Of a DNA stretch of 5,128 bases, positions 1 through 5,128 are shown one piece after another. The notes under the pieces are model-generated. The model worked only from the letters and a program-made list of their open reading frames with translations, was not told the origin of the DNA and did not search any database. Every line of letters begins with the position of its first letter. Positions within the stretch are counted from its first letter, which is position 1. The stretch is from Betaproteobacteria bacterium (GTDB lineage Bacteria; Pseudomonadota; Gammaproteobacteria; Burkholderiales; Casimicrobiaceae): assembly GCA_005883655.1 (NCBI GenBank), contig VBDA01000165.1, positions 1 through 5,128 on the forward strand, written 5' to 3'. The translations under genes were made by a program, and so were the position numbers.

Positions 1-414
1 GGCTTTTTTGTCGGGCCGACGCTCTTCGATCACGCCACCGCAGAGATGGCCATCTACCGCGAGGAGATCTTCGGGCCGGTGCTGACAATCGTGCGCGTCG
101 ATTCGCTCGAAGCGGCGATCGCATTGATCAACGCCAATCCGTACGCTAACGGCGCGGCGCTGTTTACCCGCTCCGGGTTCGCGTCGCGCCGGTTTCAGCA
201 GGATGTCGAAGTCGGGATGATCGGCATCAACGTGCCGATACCGGTGCCCATGGCCTTCTATTCGTTCGGCGGCTGGCGAAATTCGCTGTTCGGTGATTTG
301 CACGTGCACGGCATGGACGGCGTTCGCTTTTACACGCGCGGCAAAGCGGTGACCACGCGCTGGCCCGACGATGGCAGCGCCGCACCGGGCTTTCATTTGC
401 CGACGCTGGGCTAG
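1..414 (+). CDS. mmsA: CoA-acylating methylmalonate-semialdehyde dehydrogenase, C-terminal fragment
   Basis: This is the last 137 codons of an aldehyde dehydrogenase; the frame is open from base 1, so the gene begins off the left edge and the ATG at 46 is internal. The fragment holds the conserved ALDH block EEIFGPVL (residues 21-28 of the fragment), whose first Glu region contacts the NAD ribose in this superfamily. It then shows the family signature GINVPIPVPMAF, SFGGW, SLFGD, and HVHGMDGVRFYTR, which is the typical C-terminal pattern of MmsA/IolA enzymes. These oxidise methylmalonate or malonate semialdehyde to propionyl- or acetyl-CoA in valine, thymine and inositol breakdown in the cytoplasm. 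The catalytic Cys and the Rossmann fold are outside the window, so activity cannot be judged. The TAG stop at 412-414 overlaps the stop of the convergent tonB-like gene, and no plus-strand terminator follows. The family call is secure; the exact substrate is inferred. Confidence 0.93.
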   Translation, partial: GFFVGPTLFDHATAEMAIYREEIFGPVLTIVRVDSLEAAIALINANPYANGAALFTRSGFASRRFQQDVEVGMIGINVPIPVPMAFYSFGGWRNSLFGDLHVHGMDGVRFYTRGKAVTTRWPDDGSAAPGFHLPTLG

Positions 415-1247
415 CGCAAAGAGCTCACTCCGGCGGGCGCGCTTACCGGGCGCATGGTAAACACGAACTCCATCATTGCCCAATAAGGGACGGGCTTGCC
501 CTTGATGTCGGCGGGCGCGAAGCGGGCTCCACGAAGCGCGGCAAGCACCGTCGGCGTAAAGAACGGATCGTCGGGATAAAGTGTCGTATCGATGATTCGT
601 CCGTCCGCTTCGACCAGCATCAGCACGGTGATCCGCGCATCACGGTGCGCAAACGCGGCGCGCAGCGGATACGGTACTGTCAACGTGTCGAGGAGCAGCG
701 GTCGCTTGGTAACCGCCTGCGGGTAGCGTGAAGCGAGCCTCAGCGCCTGCGCACGTCCGATGCGGTCGAGATCGTTCAGGGGACCTACGGCCACATCCCC
801 GGGTGGCGGCGCGTCGCTCGGCGTCGGCTCGATGCCCGGTTCGAATGGAACCGCTGCGCCGGGCGACGGCGTCGAGATGACGGCTGGTTGCTGCGTAGGT
901 GCTGGCAGCTCTCTTGCGCTGGCCGAAGGCTTTGGTTCCCTGGATTTTTCTTCGGCAATTCGTTCAGCGGCCAACAACTCCGGCGCCTCCTGCGGCATCT
1001 CCGGAGGCGCGGAAAATGCAATTGGACGTTGGGCGACCAGCGCCACCTCGATCGGCAGCGTCACCCCGACGCGACTCGAGGGGAACATCAGACTCGACTG
1101 GAGCATTCCCGCGATCACGGTGATCGCCAGCGCGTGCACCGCCAGCGATGCCGCCAGCGACCAGGACAGCCGGCGCTTCGATGCTCGCCACATCGTCTTG
1201 TGCATGTCGCGCGTGTCGCGCATCGAGGAAGCCATGACTATCGCCAT
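411..1247 (-). CDS. TonB-family energy transducer protein
   Basis: The layout is that of TonB: a short basic N-terminus, one membrane helix (LSWSLAASLAVHALAITVIAG), a Pro-rich periplasmic spacer, and a C-terminal TonB fold of about 90 residues. The helix has Ser and His four apart (SLAVH), the SxxxH motif needed in E. coli TonB for coupling to ExbB/ExbD. The spacer has many Pro and Ala with a charged stretch (ERIAEEKSREPKP). The C-terminal part has PYPLRAAFAHRDA, VLMLVEADGRI, and LRGARFAPADIKGKPVPYW, matching the family's beta-alpha-beta pattern. Known role: it spans the periplasm and drives TonB-dependent receptors with proton-motive force. The start is uncertain: the frame is open to a TTG at 1322, but a terminator hairpin sits in that stretch, so ATG at 1247 (278 residues) is preferred. 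Internal ATGs at 1235, 1223 and 1205 remain possible, and none has a clear Shine-Dalgarno sequence. No exbB or exbD is adjacent. The receptor served is unknown. Confidence 0.88.
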   Translation of the reverse strand: MAIVMASSMRDTRDMHKTMWRASKRRLSWSLAASLAVHALAITVIAGMLQSSLMFPSSRVGVTLPIEVALVAQRPIAFSAPPEMPQEAPELLAAERIAEEKSREPKPSASARELPAPTQQPAVISTPSPGAAVPFEPGIEPTPSDAPPPGDVAVGPLNDLDRIGRAQALRLASRYPQAVTKRPLLLDTLTVPYPLRAAFAHRDARITVLMLVEADGRIIDTTLYPDDPFFTPTVLAALRGARFAPADIKGKPVPYWAMMEFVFTMRPVSAPAGVSSLR

Positions 1248-1274
1248 GGATCGGGATTTTACCCGTTGACCCGG

Positions 1275-1312
1275 AAACAACGCGGCCGCCCCGCTTCTCG
1301 CGGAACGGCCGC
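1275..1312 (-). terminator. Rho-independent terminator after pilY1
   Basis: Read on the minus strand, bases 1312-1300 (GCGGCCGTTCCGC) pair with 1294-1282 (GCGGGGCGGCCGC) to give a continuous 13-bp stem with two central U-G wobbles. The loop is five bases (GAGAA), and the T-rich stretch GTTGTTT (1281-1275) follows. On the plus strand the same two positions become C/A mismatches and there is no T-tract on the other side, so the element points leftward. It lies 31 bp past the pilY1 stop and about 27 bp before the preferred tonB ATG. It probably ends the pilus transcript; a role as an attenuator for read-through into tonB is possible. The T-tract is imperfect, so efficiency is uncertain. Confidence 0.78.
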
Positions 1313-1343
1313 TTCGCAACAACTTAGAGCCAGCGATGCGTCG

Positions 1344-4300
1344 TTACTGGCCGAGCAGACGCCACGACATGCGATGGCCCGCCAGGTTCGGCGGGAGCGT
1401 GACGTTGACGAAGGTCACCTCGCCCGTGGTTCCAAGCGTGATCGCCAGCCGGATATCCGGCTGCGACGCGCCAGGCGCCGTGTCGAAGCCGACGATTTCC
1501 AGACCGACCGCGCCTTCCGCCGAGGCCACGCTCTCCACCGGCGTGCCGCCGCCGTTCTCCAGCAGGCTCGCGCCGGTGGCGAAATTTCGCGCATAAATGT
1601 TTGCAGTCTGCCCGGTCAGACATGGATCAGTCTGCGGCGAGGTGCCGATATAGGCGACGACTGAGATCGCGGCCTGTGGCGGCACGACGATCCTCTGCCC
1701 GGCAGCCCCGCCCGGCAGATCGTCGTACCAGCCCTTGTCCGGCTTGCTCGTCAATCCGAACTGCGTGCTCAGGGTATGCGGCAGCAGCTGCATGCCAGGG
1801 GTGCCACGACTAAGAGGAACAGGAAACGCCAGCGGCGTTGTCTGCGTGCCGTCGCGGAGCGCATACATGGTTTGCACCTGATGATCCGCCAGGTCCGAGT
1901 CGTCGTACAGCTTGCCTGTCCCGACGAATACCCAGCGGTCCACCCCGTTGCTCGCATCGACTTCGATCTGCGGTGGCGTGGTGACCGGTTGCGGGTTATC
2001 GCTAGGATCGACCAATCGCGCCATTTTTCCGAATGTCCAGGTATTCGGGTCGGCGTCGGAAATGTCAAAGCGCCAGAAATCGCCCAGCAGGTCGCCGGCG
2101 TAAATCTGCTCCGCGAGCTGATTACGGAAGTCCTGCGTGTAACCGGCCGGATGCGCGAGGCCAGAAGGTGTGCCCGCCGAGCCGGCGTCAAGGGTCTTGG
2201 TACTCATGGTCTTCATCAGGGCGCCGTCCGAGGCGCGAATGAAATACAGGTAGCCGTGGCCGTCCGGATTGTTGTAGCCGGACGCGACGATCACCAGCCA
2301 GATCCCGCCGAAGGCCCTAGTCTTGGCGATCATCGGCTTGCCGTAGGTGAATCCCATGTTCGGATCGGAAAACTCCCACAGCACCTTGCTCGCGGCCGTG
2401 GCTTCATCGATGATCTGCGCCGGATTGGTGACATCGAGCGCGAAATACCGATTGCCGCCTTTGCCCATGCCACCGACCAGGATGGTGTGCCAATTTCCGC
2501 TGTTGGCGGCGCCGAAGACGACGTCCGCAACCTTGATCGGCCCATCAACCATGTAGTGGTGCTTGAATGGAGGCAAGGCACCCGTTTGATAAGTGAGCGC
2601 ACCCAAACCGGCCTTGGCATCGCCGGCAAGCGGGTCTTCCAGGATTCGAAATGATTCCAAGCCGCCGCGATAAAGCGGGCTTGGAACGTACGCCCACGTT
2701 TCATTGCCGTTCGCGTCGTTGAAGGCGTGCAGCATGCCATCGTTCGCGCTGACGTAAACCTGCGCCGGTCGAGTTGTTGCGGCCTTGAACGTCGAATAGC
2801 CTGGGTCGTCGCCATCGCGATACGCGGCACTCGGCTGTACTCCCACATACACCGGCGACGTATTGACGATGTCCCCCAAGAAGGCCTTGCGCTTGCGGAA
2901 CTGGCCGAGCTTGGTCCCTTCGTTGGCGGCGTTGCCACGCAGGAATTCCACAATCGCTTTTTCGCGAGCCAGCTTGCTCAAGGTGTTCGGCGGGAAGAGC
3001 GAATCCCGCTGTTCATTGCCGAGGTTATCCCACAGGAACGGCACCGCGGTTCCCGCTTCGTTCATGGTCACGATCTTGCGGTTGGTGAACCAGGGCTTGT
3101 CGTTGGGAGGAGCGCCTACCGCCAATTGCGCTGCCAACTGTGTCGCTGCCTTCCAGACTTCCGCCACCTTCAAGCCGGTGTGCGGATCGATCTGTTCCTT
3201 GGTCAGGCTGCCCGCCCATCCCGGCTCGAACCTCGCGCGGTAGATGAAGTTGCTCGAGGCGCCAACGCTGGTGCTTTGCAGGCCCGCGCCGGCCCGCGCT
3301 CCGGCCTGAGAGGCGACGTCGGCGAGAACCTGTCCTATGCCGAGCTTGACCTCGTCGACCGATTGCGCATTGACGAACTGACTTCTGCCGTTGATCGCTG
3401 CGTGCCACAAATCGTCCACCCCGGAATTATCCGGATGGAAGACGCTCGGAGACGGAACTGGCCACGGCAACCCGGCAGCCAGCGCGGCTTCGGTAACCGA
3501 CTGCTGGGCTGTCGGCAGCTTGCCCTTCGTACCGAGCGACACTGCGGCAAAATTCTGATGCAGCCAGGTCGCAGGATCGGTATCCGTCGCGAGGACGTTG
3601 TGCACAGCAGGTCCACTGTGCTGCAGATCGGTGACCCAGTAGTACATGGCGTAGTCGGACAGTGCGTTCTGCGTCAACTCCGACGCGGCATCTTCCTGGA
3701 ATGGATGCGGCCAAGCCGCGCCCGGCACCAGGCCGCTGATGGGAGCGGTCGCGAAGTAGGGATACGTCGGGACCGTATTGTCCTGATCGTGGGGAACCAC
3801 ATCGGTCGGGACTGCGGCCTCATTGGTGTAGCCGTCGGTGAAAAACAGGTGGAAGTTCTTCGAGCACGAAAGAATGATCGGGTCGACCGCGCCGGTGAGA
3901 CGTGGATGACTCCCTGTCTTGTAATATTCACCGATTCGCACCAGTGCCTGAAGCGACGGTGTTTCGTTGCCGAGCGGTACCGTAACCCCGAACAGCTTCG
4001 AGTACCAGTTGGTCTTCTGGCTCGCCACGTTGTCGAACTGAGCGATATTAAGGAACACCGGCGGGATGTCGTGCGGAGGAACGTTACTCAGGCCGTCGAC
4101 CAGCGTATGGAAGCCGACGCGATACTTGCTGTCGATCTCCTTGAATGCCAGCGAGGTCACCGTCTTCACCGCCGTGATCCGGGTGCGGTAGTAGGCGTAC
4201 CAGTTGGCGTAGTTGGTCATTTCCGATACGTCAGGTGTAGCGCCGCCGAACGTACGGTGGATCGGGTCGCCGAACGGATCCAGTCCATGGTCGAAGGTCG

Positions 4301-5128
4301 GGTTCACCGCGGGATCCAGATCGATGCGCTGGAAGGCCGGTATCGCAACATTGTCCGTTGCCGCCGGCTGGCCGAATTGGTAGAAGCGCGGATAAAGGTG
4401 ACCTGTCGTCTCATCCCGGTCGTCCTTGCAGGTACCAGTCGACCGGTCTCCGTAGCCCAGCCACTTGGGTGTCGCGGCCACCGCGCCAACGATCTGGTGG
4501 TCGCACCATTCCACACTGGTCTTCCAGTAGTGGCGCGGGACCACTGCATAGCGCGGCGAAGCCACGCAGGCATCGGCGCCGGTGCCCGCGGTTACAGGAG
4601 TGTTGAACCTGGCATTCGGATAATCGTACGGCCCCGAGCTGTAGCCACCGGCGCGGTTGTTGTGGCGGCAGACCACGCCCGCGTGCTCGGCGTCGTACAG
4701 CAGCGAGTGCGAATTGTCAGAAAGCATGTCGCTGCAGCTTGCGCTACCCGAAGGTCCTGCGTGGGGAGCGCACGCCGGGTCGGTACCGGAGGAATAACAC
4801 TGCGTGCCCGTGTCGATAGAACAGTGGCCCACCGTCGCTACCGGGTCACAGAGAACGACGTCGTAGGCGACGGAAAAGAAGTGAAAGAAGAAACGATGGC
4901 CAGGATCAGTAGGGCAGGCGCTGCCGTCTACCGAGCAGGTGCCGCCCTGGATCGGACAGAAGGATGGCTCGACGCACGTCGAGCTGAAGTCCGACCTGCA
5001 GATAGGGGAATACGACTTCGAGCTGCAGGCTTCGCCGGTGCCACCGATACCGCCGGGACCAGTGCAGATCTGGCCGGTGTTCGGGCAGTCGGCTATGGTC
5101 GAGCATGACTTGGTGGAATCGCCGCTGC
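1344..5128 (-). CDS. pilY1: PilY1/PilC-family type IV pilus tip-associated protein, 5' end missing
   Basis: The frame is open across 1260 complete codons and runs off the right edge; the GTG at 4832 is internal, since coding continues above it without a ribosome site. Residues here count from the window edge. Residues 8-233 are Cys-rich (18 Cys). From about 303 (NYANWYAYYRTRI) comes a vWA-like part with MIDAS motif 2 (Thr389 in GNETPSLQAL) and motif 3 (FFTDGYTNE, Asp431). MIDAS motif 1 (DxSxS) and the signal peptide must be upstream. IYRARFEPGW (about 629) opens the linker, and from about 750 (LGDIVNTSPVYVG) runs the Neisseria-PilC-type beta-propeller, with VYVSANDGMLHAF (790), LVGGMGKGG, IYAGDLLGDFWRFD (1008), WVFVGTGK (1065) and a terminal HRMSWRLLGQ. 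Known family role: a pilus-tip or outer-surface protein that primes pilus assembly, opposes retraction, and acts in adhesion, motility and surface sensing. It is longer than P. aeruginosa PilY1 (about 1160 residues). The stop is TAA at 1346-1344, followed by a terminator. Minor pilin genes are expected to the right; this is inference. Confidence 0.95.
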   Translation of the reverse strand, partial: SGDSTKSCSTIADCPNTGQICTGPGGIGGTGEACSSKSYSPICRSDFSSTCVEPSFCPIQGGTCSVDGSACPTDPGHRFFFHFFSVAYDVVLCDPVATVGHCSIDTGTQCYSSGTDPACAPHAGPSGSASCSDMLSDNSHSLLYDAEHAGVVCRHNNRAGGYSSGPYDYPNARFNTPVTAGTGADACVASPRYAVVPRHYWKTSVEWCDHQIVGAVAATPKWLGYGDRSTGTCKDDRDETTGHLYPRFYQFGQPAATDNVAIPAFQRIDLDPAVNPTFDHGLDPFGDPIHRTFGGATPDVSEMTNYANWYAYYRTRITAVKTVTSLAFKEIDSKYRVGFHTLVDGLSNVPPHDIPPVFLNIAQFDNVASQKTNWYSKLFGVTVPLGNETPSLQALVRIGEYYKTGSHPRLTGAVDPIILSCSKNFHLFFTDGYTNEAAVPTDVVPHDQDNTVPTYPYFATAPISGLVPGAAWPHPFQEDAASELTQNALSDYAMYYWVTDLQHSGPAVHNVLATDTDPATWLHQNFAAVSLGTKGKLPTAQQSVTEAALAAGLPWPVPSPSVFHPDNSGVDDLWHAAINGRSQFVNAQSVDEVKLGIGQVLADVASQAGARAGAGLQSTSVGASSNFIYRARFEPGWAGSLTKEQIDPHTGLKVAEVWKAATQLAAQLAVGAPPNDKPWFTNRKIVTMNEAGTAVPFLWDNLGNEQRDSLFPPNTLSKLAREKAIVEFLRGNAANEGTKLGQFRKRKAFLGDIVNTSPVYVGVQPSAAYRDGDDPGYSTFKAATTRPAQVYVSANDGMLHAFNDANGNETWAYVPSPLYRGGLESFRILEDPLAGDAKAGLGALTYQTGALPPFKHHYMVDGPIKVADVVFGAANSGNWHTILVGGMGKGGNRYFALDVTNPAQIIDEATAASKVLWEFSDPNMGFTYGKPMIAKTRAFGGIWLVIVASGYNNPDGHGYLYFIRASDGALMKTMSTKTLDAGSAGTPSGLAHPAGYTQDFRNQLAEQIYAGDLLGDFWRFDISDADPNTWTFGKMARLVDPSDNPQPVTTPPQIEVDASNGVDRWVFVGTGKLYDDSDLADHQVQTMYALRDGTQTTPLAFPVPLSRGTPGMQLLPHTLSTQFGLTSKPDKGWYDDLPGGAAGQRIVVPPQAAISVVAYIGTSPQTDPCLTGQTANIYARNFATGASLLENGGGTPVESVASAEGAVGLEIVGFDTAPGASQPDIRLAITLGTTGEVTFVNVTLPPNLAGHRMSWRLLGQ
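4428..5105 (-). other. Cys-rich modular section of PilY1
   Basis: This stretch of the pilY1 frame codes 18 of the 20 Cys visible in the whole protein. Three degenerate modules can be laid out. The first is ADC-x6-C ending in EAC (5087 to 5025). The second is SFC-x6-C ending in SAC (4958 to 4914). The third is GHC-x7-C ending in PAC (4823 to 4770). The first two are each preceded by a Cys six residues earlier and share the spacing C-x5-C-P-x2-G-x2-C. An aromatic run (HRFFFHFF, near 4898-4875) separates the second and third. The remaining four Cys (4734-4736, 4668-4670, 4566-4568, 4503-4505) and the last at 4428-4430 are more widely spaced. In a secreted protein such Cys would be expected to pair as disulphides. 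I do not recognise a named domain here, although the spacing recalls small knottin- or EGF-like modules. Confidence 0.7.

Noticed and set aside
1256..1261. TAAAAT on the minus strand as a -10 element for the tonB-like gene.
   Set aside because: It is well placed, about 8 bp before the ATG at 1247, but no acceptable -35 lies 16-18 bp upstream; the nearest TTGTTT is only 13 bp away and belongs to the terminator T-tract. It is too weak to list as a promoter.
1320..1322. TTG as the start of the tonB-like gene, giving 303 residues.
   Set aside because: The extra 25 codons overlap the terminator hairpin at 1282-1312, encode an Arg/Ser/Ala-rich stretch unlike TonB N-termini, and follow no Shine-Dalgarno sequence.
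760..1664. Several plus-strand frames opposite the tonB-like gene (760-1269 and 888-1664).
   Set aside because: They are antisense shadows: Arg/Ser-rich, no recognisable motifs, and they cross the terminator and both genes. The minus-strand TonB features explain the region.
3277..3300. Short direct repeat (GGCCCGCGC twice) in pilY1.
   Set aside because: It simply encodes an Ala-Gly-Ala-Arg type linker at the end of the vWA-like part; two short G+C-rich copies are not evidence of a functional repeat.
4830..4832. GTG as the start codon of pilY1.
   Set aside because: The same frame stays open for 98 more codons to the window edge and carries Cys modules matching those below it. No ribosome site precedes the GTG, and no signal peptide follows it.
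2727..5108. 793-codon open frame on the plus strand opposite pilY1.
   Set aside because: It is in exact codon register with pilY1, so its stops require TTA, CTA or TCA codons in pilY1, which are scarce in this G+C-rich gene. It ends where pilY1 uses a TCA Ser codon (5106-5108). Its product is Arg-rich and resembles no family, whereas the minus strand is an unmistakable PilY1.

Overview
The window is G+C-rich (roughly 60 % by eye) proteobacterial DNA carrying three protein genes and almost no spacer. Type IV pilus PilY1, a TonB-family protein and a CoA-acylating methylmalonate-semialdehyde dehydrogenase together suggest a beta- or gammaproteobacterium. Burkholderiales or Xanthomonadales-like lineages seem most likely, but the sequence alone does not settle this.

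Layout. Positions 1-414 (+) hold the 3' end of an mmsA-type aldehyde dehydrogenase gene, whose 5' part and catalytic cysteine lie off the left edge. Positions 411-1247 (-) hold a TonB-family energy transducer gene that converges on mmsA so tightly that the two stop codons share one CTAG. A 96-bp gap (1248-1343) contains a strong hairpin terminator in minus-strand orientation. Positions 1344-5128 (-) are one uninterrupted reading frame for a very large PilY1/PilC-family pilus tip protein, with its 5' end off the right edge. All 1260 complete visible codons are open, and the GTG at 4832 is internal, not the start.

How the genes relate. PilY1 is a surface or pilus-tip protein of the type IV pilus machine. 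TonB couples the proton-motive force of the inner membrane to outer-membrane receptors. MmsA belongs to cytoplasmic valine, inositol and propionate-type catabolism. The hairpin suggests that the PilY1 transcript ends before tonB, so pilY1 is probably the last gene of a minor-pilin operon lying to the right. I see no functional unit that includes all three genes.

Most noteworthy is the PilY1 protein. It has a cysteine-rich section with three degenerate C-x(6,7)-C-x(n)-A-C modules, placed so that it probably interrupts the von Willebrand A domain. Its canonical calcium loop in the beta-propeller is eroded, and it has RGN where many relatives have RGD. I found no RNA genes, CRISPR arrays, insertion sequences or other mobile elements.
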